A stretch of DNA of 38,614 nt, taken from the NCBI GenBank assembly GCA_002412495.1, contig DHVE01000078.1:1-38614 (forward strand). The letters run 5' to 3'. The notes under the pieces are model-generated. The model had not been told where the DNA came from and did no database searches. It saw only the letters and a list, made by a program, of their open reading frames with translations. Positions 24,341-32,270 of this stretch are shown here, piece by piece. The stretch is from Betaproteobacteria bacterium UBA5216. GTDB lineage: Bacteria > Pseudomonadota > Gammaproteobacteria > Burkholderiales > SG8-41. A program made the position numbers and the translations under genes. How positions within the stretch are numbered: position 1 is the first letter of the stretch; each line of letters begins with the position of its first letter.

Positions 24341-25330
24341 TTATTCCTGCGCGATGTTTCCCGCCTTGATGGCCTTTTCATACTGGGCCGCTTCCTGTTT
24401 GAAATAGGCGGCAAATTCCTCCGGTGTGCTGCCGATGGGCGTGCCACCCTCGCGCGCGACAAATTCGCGCACGTCGGGCGCCTTGATCGCCTTGATGAAC
24501 TCGCCGTGCAGCTTTTGTGCGATGTCTTTCGGCACGTTCACCGGCAGAAACATGCCGTACCAGTTGTAGTTGCTGAAGCCGGGATAAAGCGATGCCACGG
24601 TCGGCAAATCCGGGAACAGCGGCGAGCGTGAATTGGAGGTGATGCCCAGCACGCGCAAGCGTCCGCTTTTGACGTGCGGCATGGATGACAGCGATGACGC
24701 CAGTTGAAAATCCACCTCGCCGGACACCACTGCAAGTATCGCCGGGCCGCCACCCTTGTAATGAATTTGCGTGACGTTGATGCCGGCCAGTTGCTTGAGA
24801 ATTTCCAGTCCCAGATGCGGCGCCGTGCCGGAGCCATTGGACGCGGCATTCAGGCTGACGCCGCGCCGTTTCGCTAGTGCAAAAAATTCTTTCAGCGACG
24901 CGGCGGGCACGCTGGGGTGTGTCACCACGAGATATGGCGCCGACGAAATCAGCGACAGCGGCATCAGCGTTTTTACCGGATCGAACGCGAGCTTTTTCTG
25001 CAAGCTCAGGTTGATGGCGAGCGAGGTGGTGGTGAACAGCACGGTGTAACCGTCGGCGGGCGCGCGCGCGGCGATTTCGGCGCCGATCATGCCGCCTGCG
25101 CCGGTGCGGTTATCGACGATCAGTGTTTGTCCGGTGCTCTCCTGAAATTTTTTGCCGAGCAGGCGGCCTTGTATATCCGTGCCGCCGCCGGGGCCGAACG
25201 GCGCGATGAGGCGCACCGGCTTCACCGGAAAATCGGCGGCGCGCGCCGCGCCGGCATTCACGCCGTAGCCCACGCCGCAACTTGTGCCGAAAATGGCCGC
25301 GAAGATGGCGCCGAGACGTTGCAGGATCAT
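24341..25330 (-). CDS. Bug/TctC-family substrate-binding protein
   Basis: A 329-aa Bug receptor. ATG at 25330 overlaps the stop of the preceding Bug gene by 4 nt (ATGA), which fixes the start against a longer frame. The signal peptide is unusually Gly/Cys-rich (FGTSCGVGYGV) and ends AARAA. Motifs: FPVKPVRLIAPFGPGGGTD, VDNRTGAGGMIG, APADGYTVL, LVVTHPSVP, QIHYKGGGPAILA and QYEKAIKAG. It is third in a tandem of three receptors just before PhyH. Confidence 0.92.
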   Translation of the reverse strand: MILQRLGAIFAAIFGTSCGVGYGVNAGAARAADFPVKPVRLIAPFGPGGGTDIQGRLLGKKFQESTGQTLIVDNRTGAGGMIGAEIAARAPADGYTVLFTTTSLAINLSLQKKLAFDPVKTLMPLSLISSAPYLVVTHPSVPAASLKEFFALAKRRGVSLNAASNGSGTAPHLGLEILKQLAGINVTQIHYKGGGPAILAVVSGEVDFQLASSLSSMPHVKSGRLRVLGITSNSRSPLFPDLPTVASLYPGFSNYNWYGMFLPVNVPKDIAQKLHGEFIKAIKAPDVREFVAREGGTPIGSTPEEFAAYFKQEAAQYEKAIKAGNIAQE

Positions 25331-26325
25331 GCACCGTGGGCGCGCGCGCCGGAACTCTTGATGATGTTGCGCCATTTTTCGATCTCCGTTCGTATGCGCG
25401 TCGCGGCTTCCGCGGGCGTATTGGTTTCGTTGTCATAGCCCAGCGACTGAAAGCGTTCGCGCAGTTCGCCCGCACCGGTGGCGCGCATCACCGCCGCATT
25501 AATGCCAGCGACGAATTGGGGTGAAATACCGGCTGGCGCAAACAGCGGCGTGAGCGTCTGCGTGTCCACCTTGGCTAATCCGGCTTCAATGAATGTCAGC
25601 ACATCCGGAATCGCCGCGTTGCGTTTGGCGCTGGTGACGGCGAGCGCGCGCAGGCGACCGCTCGCGACGTGCGCCTTGGCCGTCGAGGGCGAGGTGAACG
25701 CCATGCTGATGTGGCCGCCGAGCAGTTCCGTGATTGATTGGCCCGCGCCCTTGTAGGGAATATGCTGAATGTCGATTTGCGCCACCCAGCGCAGTTGTTC
25801 GCCCGCCAGATGCGTGGCCGTGCCGTTGCCGGCGGTGCCATACGTCAGTTTGCCCGGCTGCGACTTCGCCAGCGCTATCAGATCCTTGACGGATTTCGCG
25901 GGCAGCGTGGGGTGCACCACCAGCAGCATCGAGCCGCTGGAGACGATGGCGATGGGAACCAGATCGCGCAGCGTATCGTACGGCAGTTTGTCGAACAGGC
26001 TGGGGTTCGTTACAAATGCGGCATCGCTGATGCCGATGGTCTGACCGTCGGGCGCCGCCCGCGCCACCAATTGCGTAGCGATGGTGCTGCTGCCGCCCGG
26101 ACGGTTATCGACCACCACGGTTTGTCCGACGGCCTCGCCCAGCGCGGGCGCTATGAGCCGCGCCACGGTGTCGGTGCCGCCGCCGGGCACGTAGGGCACG
26201 ATCAGGCGCAAGGGCCGCGACAGGGGAACGGTGGTTGCCGCGCGTGCCGCGGGCGGAATCGCCACCAGCGGCACCACAACCAGCAGAGCCATCCACCCCG
26301 GCATAACAGGCGTTGATCGACTCAC
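25327..26325 (-). CDS. Bug/TctC-family substrate-binding protein
   Basis: A 332-aa Bug receptor and the middle of a three-gene tandem. The start is taken as GTG at 26325, with GGAG about 10 nt upstream inside the end of the previous gene; ATG at 26304 is an alternative that would leave a very short n-region. Signal peptide ends PPAARAA. Motifs: RPLRLIVPYVPGGGTDTVAR, VVDNRPGGSSTIA, APDGQTIG, LLVVHPTLP, HIPYKGAGQSITE, with the end WRNIIKSSGA. Divergence from its neighbours is large, so the triplet is not a recent tandem duplication. Confidence 0.92.
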   Translation of the reverse strand: MSRSTPVMPGWMALLVVVPLVAIPPAARAATTVPLSRPLRLIVPYVPGGGTDTVARLIAPALGEAVGQTVVVDNRPGGSSTIATQLVARAAPDGQTIGISDAAFVTNPSLFDKLPYDTLRDLVPIAIVSSGSMLLVVHPTLPAKSVKDLIALAKSQPGKLTYGTAGNGTATHLAGEQLRWVAQIDIQHIPYKGAGQSITELLGGHISMAFTSPSTAKAHVASGRLRALAVTSAKRNAAIPDVLTFIEAGLAKVDTQTLTPLFAPAGISPQFVAGINAAVMRATGAGELRERFQSLGYDNETNTPAEAATRIRTEIEKWRNIIKSSGARAHGA

Positions 26326-26331
26326 GAACGC

Positions 26332-27336
26332 TTACTCCAACTGCTGCATTTTTGAATCGATGATGATCTTGCGAAACCGCTCTGCGTCACGTTTCACCAT
26401 GGCCGCAAACTGCGCCTGGGTTTCGGGCATCATCAGGTAGCCGATGCCCGTAAGGCGCGACTGCACTTCGGGCAGCGCCGTGATGCGGCTGATTTCGCGC
26501 GCGTAGGCCTGCGCGATGTTGGCCGGCGTTTGCGACGGCAGAAATACACCGGTCCAGAAATCGACGGTGAAGTCCATGCCGCTTTCCACGAGTGTGGGCA
26601 CGTTGGGCAATGCGGATTCACGCTTGGCGCCGGTGACGGCGATGGCACGCAGGCGTCCCGAATCGATTTGCGGCTGCACGCCTGAAGGATTGGTGAGCAC
26701 CATGTGCGACTCGCCCGCCGACACGGCAATTACGGCGGGGATGCCGCCCTTGTACGGCACGTTGTTCATGTTGGCGCCGGTCATCATTTTGATCGCGTTG
26801 GTAGCGATTTCGCCGGTGGCGCCGGCGATGGCGGCGTTGACCTTGCCGCCTTGCGCCTTGGTGTAGGCGATGAAGTCCTTGAAATTCTGCGCCGGCAGTT
26901 TTGAATAAATCGCCAGCACAAGGCCGCCGGTCATCACCGGTGCCACGGCGGTGAAATCACGCACCGGGTCGTAGAGCGGCTTTTTATAGAGCGCGCCGTT
27001 AATGGCATGCGTACCGGTGTTACCCACCGACAGAAACGTGCCGTTGGGCGTGGCCTTGGCCACATAATCGGTGCCGGTCACGCCGTTGGCGCTGGCGCGA
27101 TTGTCGACGATGAAATTTTGTTTCACCACTTCCGCAAGGCGCGGCGCAATCAGCCGCGCGGCAATGTCGCTAGGCCCGCCGGCGGCGTTGGGCACCACGA
27201 TCAGCACAGGGCGCTGCGGCAACAGTTGCGCGAGTTCGCTGGTTTGCGCGTGGGCGGGGGTGGCCCAGGGCGTAAACGCGGCACATAGAAAAATATTGTT
27301 TAAAAACAAATACTTATGTGATTTTCTTGGTTTCAC
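26332..27336 (-). CDS. Bug/TctC-family substrate-binding protein
   Basis: A 334-aa Bug receptor, first of the tandem triplet after MmgE/PrpD. GTG at 27336 is chosen: a GGGAGGG ribosome site lies just upstream, and the resulting KPRKSHKYLFLNN...PAHAQ is a good signal peptide. Motifs: RPVLIVVPNAAGGPSDIAAR, VDNRASANGVTG, TPNGTFLS (for PDGYTL), NVPYKGGIPAV, and unusually Ala- and Met-rich central helices. Between the GTG and the previous gene lies a REP-like inverted pair (27394-27474), so the leader RNA would carry two hairpins. The frame is open through the repeat, but a start inside it is less likely. Confidence 0.9.
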   Translation of the reverse strand: MKPRKSHKYLFLNNIFLCAAFTPWATPAHAQTSELAQLLPQRPVLIVVPNAAGGPSDIAARLIAPRLAEVVKQNFIVDNRASANGVTGTDYVAKATPNGTFLSVGNTGTHAINGALYKKPLYDPVRDFTAVAPVMTGGLVLAIYSKLPAQNFKDFIAYTKAQGGKVNAAIAGATGEIATNAIKMMTGANMNNVPYKGGIPAVIAVSAGESHMVLTNPSGVQPQIDSGRLRAIAVTGAKRESALPNVPTLVESGMDFTVDFWTGVFLPSQTPANIAQAYAREISRITALPEVQSRLTGIGYLMMPETQAQFAAMVKRDAERFRKIIIDSKMQQLE

Positions 27337-27393
27337 TGGTTTTTCCCTCCCGTTGTTTACTGCAAATGCAATGATAGCCCTCACCACCATCCA

Positions 27394-27474
27394 CGTCGTT
27401 TCCGCGCAGGCGGGAACCATAAGCCGTCGCAAGTGGCACGTGTGTTATGGGTTCCCGCCTGCGCGGGAACGACG
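27394..27474. repeat. REP-like inverted hairpin pair (BIME-type), copy A
   Basis: Arm 27394-27422 and arm 27445-27474 are inverted copies (one substitution, one 1-nt gap) around a 22-bp spacer. Each arm is itself a hairpin; the second is GTTCCCGC-GCAG-GCGGGAAC. The pattern GTCRTTCC...GGAAYCCA is the widespread proteobacterial REP type. It lies 58 bp upstream of the Bug start at 27336 and 26 bp after the MmgE/PrpD stop. Confidence 0.85.
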
Positions 27475-27499
27475 GTGTAGGTTTGCCGCGCGCTGCATG

Positions 27500-28846
27500 C
27501 TACGCCGCCAGCGACTGCACAAACGGCGCCACATCCGCCAGCGTCGCCACGCGCCAGCATTCATCCGCCACGCGCCGCGCTTTGTCTTTGTCGAACGCAA
27601 TTTCCATTTGCAGCCGCGTTTTTTCGGCGATGTGCGCGTCGGTCATCGGATTTTGCGGCGTGCTGAGCGCGTGTTTGCACAGCGCCTCGAACGTGCGGCC
27701 ATCTTTCATCGTGACTTTGACCCGCGCGGCTTCGCGCCCGATTTTGTCGTCCGCGTGCGCCACCACTTTGGCGCGCAGCGCGGCGATATCCGCGTCGTGC
27801 ACCATCGCCTCGGTGACTTGCGGTAGCCCAGCCTCTTTGTGCATCAACGTGGTGGCCGTCCAGTGCGGAAAACTCACCATCGCCTGCGGGCGTATCTTGG
27901 GCTGCGGGCGGTTACACAGTTGCAGGCACAGCGGATCGACCGTGACATCCACGCGCGTAATGTCGCGCGCATCGAAGGTATGTTTGGCGGTGATCTCCAG
28001 ACACGCATCGATGATCGGGTGCACCACCACGCCGCAGGGGTAGGGCTTGTAGGCCAACTCGAGTAATTCCCAATGGTCGCCGATGCCCTTGAGCGCCATG
28101 TCCAGTTGCGGATTGCTGGCAAACGACACGGCAAAGCCCTTCACGCCTTCTATCATGGTGTCGGGGCAGGTGTAGCCGCGCTCCGCCATAAACGCCGCCC
28201 ACAGGCCGGAGCGGCTCGCGTTGCCGGGCGTGAACCAGCTCGCCATCGACGCATGCGCCTCGCGAATGCCCGCGGATTGATTGGCGGCAATGCCGATGGC
28301 CGTGGCCATCTGGTCTTCGTTAAAACCCAAGACCTTTCCCGCCGCGATGGCGGCACCAATGCAGCCGAGCAAGCCGGTCGTGGACAGGCCGACATTGCAC
28401 TCCGCCGGCGGCGTGCAAAGAATATTGCCGATGCGGCAGCAGAGTTCGTCGCCCAACACCAGAGCGGCGATAAGTTCCTTGCCGGTGATCTTGCGCCGCG
28501 TGGCCATGGAGATCAGCGCCGCGCCCACCGGGCTGGTTGGGTGAATCACGGTGGCGTAGTGTGTGTCGTTGAATGCCAGCGCGGCGGAGGCGAGTGAATT
28601 CATCAGTGCCGCATTCAGTGCATCAAGCTTGAGTTTCGAGCCGATCACCACGCTGTCGGACTTGCCGTTGAATTCAGTGATGGATTCCAGCATCTTCGCG
28701 CACACCGGCTCATTGGCACCGCCCGCCGCGCAGCCCACGAAATTGGTAAAGGCGCGCACGCCCTCGTGCTGCACCTTGGCGGGTAGATCAGCGTAATGCG
28801 TGTTGACGGCAAAGCGGGCGAGTTCGCGGGTGAGAGGGGCGGACAT
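27500..28846 (-). CDS. MmgE/PrpD family protein
   Basis: A 448-aa cytosolic protein of the 2-methylcitrate dehydratase / cis-aconitate decarboxylase-like family. The N-terminal helical domain contains FVGCAAGGANEP and NDTHYATVIHPTSPVGAAL, followed by SAGIREAHASMASWFTPGNASRSG, which corresponds to the family's G-x-A-x2-G active-site stretch, and the C-terminal lid with YKPYPCGVVVHPIIDA. Many members away from prp genes act on unknown hydroxy-acids. ATG at 28846 was chosen (weak GAG upstream); the frame is open further. It heads the operon with three Bug receptors and PhyH, so its substrate is probably one of their ligands (inference). No prpB, prpC or acnD is nearby. Confidence 0.92.
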   Translation of the reverse strand: MSAPLTRELARFAVNTHYADLPAKVQHEGVRAFTNFVGCAAGGANEPVCAKMLESITEFNGKSDSVVIGSKLKLDALNAALMNSLASAALAFNDTHYATVIHPTSPVGAALISMATRRKITGKELIAALVLGDELCCRIGNILCTPPAECNVGLSTTGLLGCIGAAIAAGKVLGFNEDQMATAIGIAANQSAGIREAHASMASWFTPGNASRSGLWAAFMAERGYTCPDTMIEGVKGFAVSFASNPQLDMALKGIGDHWELLELAYKPYPCGVVVHPIIDACLEITAKHTFDARDITRVDVTVDPLCLQLCNRPQPKIRPQAMVSFPHWTATTLMHKEAGLPQVTEAMVHDADIAALRAKVVAHADDKIGREAARVKVTMKDGRTFEALCKHALSTPQNPMTDAHIAEKTRLQMEIAFDKDKARRVADECWRVATLADVAPFVQSLAA

Positions 28847-29012
28847 GATTTTTTCTCGTGTTGGCAATACTGCAATCATAACGTGATTGCCGCGTGCTTT
28901 TAGCTGGCGCTTGCGCTGGGCTAACAACTACGCCAACGCGGAGCGCGTGGCGCGGATTGAGAACCTGCGGTGGGCTGTGTCGGGGTTGCGGTAATCTCTC
29001 GCGTCCATGGGG

Positions 29013-30836
29013 TCAATTAGCTGGCGTTACCTTGTTGACGAGAGCCGAAATATATTCGTAAAGGGGCCTTAGTTTCTCCGGCTCGCGCGCTAGGATATGT
29101 TGTAGTAGGGCCAGTGAGTCTTCCTTCTTGTTGAACTTCGCTCGCTGTTCGGACAGCTCGGCGGCCGCTTGCGCGATCAGTCTAGCGGCGTCGACCTTTG
29201 CAAGCCAATCCGTATTGCCAATAGTGCCATTCCATTCTGGAATGGAGAACTTTTGAGCTGAAGCCAACTCCACTAGTTTTGCCGTGACCGCTTCAATCGT
29301 CACTGCATGGGCGGAATTTGGATCTTTGGTGACAATCATGTTTGCGATAGCCGCCGGATCGATCAAATAACATTCGAAATGGCGCCGCGGTAAGAAACTC
29401 AGGCGCCCGCCGGACTCCTCTACCATCTCAGCCTTCTCTGTATCGGTCAACTGCTCAGTGTCAAAGCTAAATGCTGTGGCGACCACTAAGGTTGCTGCCG
29501 CGCTGCTCAGGCGACTGTAGACCTCGTAGACGATCTCTCGATCCCGTTTGCGGTTGAAATCACCCGTGGTGGCAACTGAAGTAATGATCGTGCCGTGCGG
29601 CATGGCTTTACCGCTGAACGACTGGTAAAGAAACGGAAAGCTCAGTTCCTCGGTCGGGCCCTCGACCCATATCACACGATCAGCGGCGAACACATCAGCC
29701 ATCGACACGCCCAAATGTTCAGCGACCTCTCGCAATTCGCTGAGCTTGGCCAAATTTAGTCGTTCGATTGACGAATTGTAGCCAGAGCGCTTCACCAAAT
29801 GAATGGACTTAGCATTGCTAAAACCTATAACCTCCGGTGCGTGCGTCGAAATAATGTATTGATGATGGGCATAGTTCGTCTGCAAGATGCGCAGCAATGC
29901 CTTGACCGCTGCAGGATGTAAGAAGCTATTGATTTCATCGATGACAATGACGGCATTCTCGACGGTCATGATTGCCGTTAGGATGGCAATTGCTTGGGCG
30001 ACTCCCGTTCCGCTGGAGTCTAGCGGGAAGCTAAGTTCTACCCGTTCCATTGTCTTTGTTGGCCAGATGCGAATTTCGAAACGTCCGTTGTCCGGCCGTA
30101 ATCGGACACCAAGGTTGCCAACCGTCGGAAAAATTTCGCGCACATGTTTGACGAGCGTTTGAAAGACATTATCCCTTTCATTTTTTAGCGTATGGAGTAC
30201 GACGGGCAGGTTGGAAGCGTTTGGTGTTAAGCGCAGCGCATGACCAACGGGTGCTTCGCCAATGGCCATGCGTTCGGCCATGAAATAGAACATATCGGTG
30301 TTCCAACCATTCCAAAACAGTTTCGGAAGAGAGTCTCCATCGTCGGAAGTTTGTCCGATTCTAAGCGCACCACCATCAGGCTTAATCCAAGCAGCAAATT
30401 TCGTATTTCCTAACTGATATGTAAAACGACCATGCGATGGGTATGTGCTGGAGAAGCTCGAACTGCATGTTCTAGTCCCCGTGACGACGACGCTTTTTAT
30501 CAGGAAGAAATTGTCTATAGTTGCCAGCACATTTGGGGTCTGTTCTGGAGACAGTGGGAAAAGCTGCATGGCACCAGAACGAAGCGTCCAATCGTGGATT
30601 TCAACGCCACTTGCCTCAATGGTGAACGTGATTTTCGGCTCAGGGAGTTTGAACGTTTCCCAGCGCTCTGGCGTCCGGTGCCGATCATCGGGAAGTGAGG
30701 GTTGTAATGCACGCAATAGCGCGCTCTTACCAGAATTGTTTTGACCAATAATCAAATTGAAGTCTTCAGAAAACTCAACGTCGCCCGAATCCAAAAAAGA
30801 CTGAAAGCCTTCAACCCTGATTTTCCTAAGCCGCAT
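29013..30836 (-). CDS. OLD-family ATP-dependent endonuclease (AAA ATPase + TOPRIM)
   Basis: A 607-aa protein. An N-terminal RecF/ABC-type ATPase has Walker A GQNNSGKS (31-38), a signature-like LDSSGTGVAQAI, and Walker B VIVIDEINSFLHP (about 295-305) followed by a His switch at IISTHAPEV. A TOPRIM nuclease domain begins at VIWVEGPTEE (about 390), then FSFDTEQ and LPRRHFECYLIDP, typical of OLD nucleases, though Asp-x-Glu replaces the usual Asp-x-Asp. OLD proteins act in phage exclusion, and class 2 members form Gabija with a UvrD-like GajB. No helicase follows, so this is a solitary class 1-like gene. ATG at 30836 has GGGG 6 nt upstream. GC looks lower than in neighbours, suggesting horizontal acquisition. 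Confidence 0.9.
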   Translation of the reverse strand: MRLRKIRVEGFQSFLDSGDVEFSEDFNLIIGQNNSGKSALLRALQPSLPDDRHRTPERWETFKLPEPKITFTIEASGVEIHDWTLRSGAMQLFPLSPEQTPNVLATIDNFFLIKSVVVTGTRTCSSSFSSTYPSHGRFTYQLGNTKFAAWIKPDGGALRIGQTSDDGDSLPKLFWNGWNTDMFYFMAERMAIGEAPVGHALRLTPNASNLPVVLHTLKNERDNVFQTLVKHVREIFPTVGNLGVRLRPDNGRFEIRIWPTKTMERVELSFPLDSSGTGVAQAIAILTAIMTVENAVIVIDEINSFLHPAAVKALLRILQTNYAHHQYIISTHAPEVIGFSNAKSIHLVKRSGYNSSIERLNLAKLSELREVAEHLGVSMADVFAADRVIWVEGPTEELSFPFLYQSFSGKAMPHGTIITSVATTGDFNRKRDREIVYEVYSRLSSAAATLVVATAFSFDTEQLTDTEKAEMVEESGGRLSFLPRRHFECYLIDPAAIANMIVTKDPNSAHAVTIEAVTAKLVELASAQKFSIPEWNGTIGNTDWLAKVDAARLIAQAAAELSEQRAKFNKKEDSLALLQHILAREPEKLRPLYEYISALVNKVTPAN

Positions 30837-30870
30837 CGCATTCCCCTTTAGACGAACATAGGATATAGGA

Positions 30871-30899
30871 TTTATAACAAAACATATTGCATAGCTCAA
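30871..30899 (-). promoter_or_regulatory. Sigma70-like promoter of the OLD nuclease gene
   Basis: On the minus strand TTGAGC (30899-30894) and TATAAA (30876-30871) are separated by exactly 17 bp in an AT-rich patch, with four and five of six consensus matches. Transcription would start near 30864, giving a leader of about 28 nt before the ATG at 30836. This indicates independent expression from the upstream MFS operon. Confidence 0.6.
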
Positions 30900-30968
30900 A
30901 GACTCGAAAGGCCGACACTACTCGTCAGTGACGAAACTCACGAAGGCAAGCATCTGCGGCCCCCATAC

Positions 30969-32174
30969 TCAACGCAGCTTTCTAGCCCCCACCGCCAACC
31001 CCGCCGTCACCAGCAAAAACACCCCGCCAATCACGTAGAAGCTGTTCCCGATGCCGTAGAGTTCCGCGGCGACACCCATTACCGCAGGCGTGATGATCGA
31101 GCCTAATCGCACCACGGCGTTGCGCAGGCCGACACTGGCGCCGTGGCGGTTGCTGGCGACTTCGTTGCTCAATATTGCGTACATCAGCGGCTGGCTCATG
31201 CCTTGCACGATGCCGCGCAGCACGCAGGCGGCGATCAGCACGACGAGCATGTGTGCGATCAGGGGTGTCGCGGCCATGCACAGGAGCGACGCCACGATGC
31301 ACACAACGACCAACCGCACCGCGCCCAGCCGGCGTTCGGCGGGGGCGGCGAGCAGGGAGCCGGCGACGCCCGAAAGCTCCGCAGTGGCGACCAGTGCGCC
31401 GATCAGCGTGCCGCTCATGCCGATGCCGTTGAGGTACACCACGAATAACGAGCTTTGTATCGCGCCCGATGCGTTGCGCAAGAAACTCGCGCAGAGGATG
31501 AACGCAACCGAGGGTATCAGCGCGAGTAGCAGCGCCTCTTTGTGCAGCGGCCAGCTTGGCAGCAGCATTTTGATGCCTTGCGTGTGGGTTTCCGCTGGCA
31601 ATTCCGGCGCTGCGTTGGTGCTCATGGCGGTGGCCACGATGACGCCCGCCCCGCACAGCGCGACCGTGGCGAATGCCGCCCACGCGCCAAACAGATCCCA
31701 CGTCGCACCCACCACCACCGGGCCGATAAACGTGCCGACGCGCGTGGCGACCGAGTAGCGCGCGAGCAGGGCCGTGTTGCCTTCGCTTACCTGCATGGCC
31801 CAGGTTTGCGATGCGGCCATGCCCAGCGCGGAGGCGAGCCCCAACAGCAGTTGCAACAGTATCAGCACGGTAAACCAGCCCGAGAGCGGATAGAACATCG
31901 GCAACGCGGTGCAAGCCGCCGCCACCCACAGCAACACGCGGCGCGTGCCGAGTTGATCCATGAGTATGCCGCCGTGTATCGACAACAGCGCCGGCAACAC
32001 CGAGCGCGCCGCGACAATCAGGCCGATTTCGGCGGGGTTCAGCCCGACCGCAACGGCATAGAGCGGCACGATTACCGACAGCATGTCCCACACGCCATTG
32101 GTGAAGAGGCCCGCGCCGAGCGTGGCGAGCAGGTCGCGATCGGCAGCGTTCGCGCGTTTGTTTTGGTCGCTCAC
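30969..32174 (-). CDS. MFS transporter
   Basis: A 401-aa inner-membrane protein with about twelve hydrophobic helices. The loop 2-3 signature is visible as GGILMDQLGTRRVLL (major facilitator G-x3-D-x2-G-R-R type), and a GLRNAVVRLGSIITPAVMG stretch recurs in the second half. The start is GTG at 32174; no nearby ATG keeps the first helix intact. It lies 96 bp after a Bug gene on the same strand and is probably the last gene of the PRISE - Bug - Bug - MFS series, perhaps providing export or an alternative uptake route. The substrate is unknown. Confidence 0.9.
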   Translation of the reverse strand: MSDQNKRANAADRDLLATLGAGLFTNGVWDMLSVIVPLYAVAVGLNPAEIGLIVAARSVLPALLSIHGGILMDQLGTRRVLLWVAAACTALPMFYPLSGWFTVLILLQLLLGLASALGMAASQTWAMQVSEGNTALLARYSVATRVGTFIGPVVVGATWDLFGAWAAFATVALCGAGVIVATAMSTNAAPELPAETHTQGIKMLLPSWPLHKEALLLALIPSVAFILCASFLRNASGAIQSSLFVVYLNGIGMSGTLIGALVATAELSGVAGSLLAAPAERRLGAVRLVVVCIVASLLCMAATPLIAHMLVVLIAACVLRGIVQGMSQPLMYAILSNEVASNRHGASVGLRNAVVRLGSIITPAVMGVAAELYGIGNSFYVIGGVFLLVTAGLAVGARKLR

Positions 32175-32270
32175 GGCAGACAGGGTGCGGAGCGGAGATT
32201 GCCGGGGGTTGTGTCGCCCAGCGTGGTCATTGGGTGAGTGTTTGCAACGATTTGTTTTTATTAGGATTAT

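Noticed and set aside
27306..27319. 14-bp match ACAAATACTTATGT also at 37559-37572 in another Bug gene
   Set aside because: The copies lie on opposite strands relative to their genes; one such 14-mer match is expected by chance in a window this size.
28887..28994. Short plus-strand frame ending NYANAERVARIENLRWAVSGLR, next to the OLD gene
   Set aside because: It looks protein-like but has only a TTG start, no ribosome site and only 35 codons; it may be a gene remnant, but I cannot identify the parent.
29013..30968. Gabija defence system
   Set aside because: The OLD/GajA-like gene lacks an adjacent UvrD-like gajB; its neighbours are MmgE/PrpD and MFS genes.
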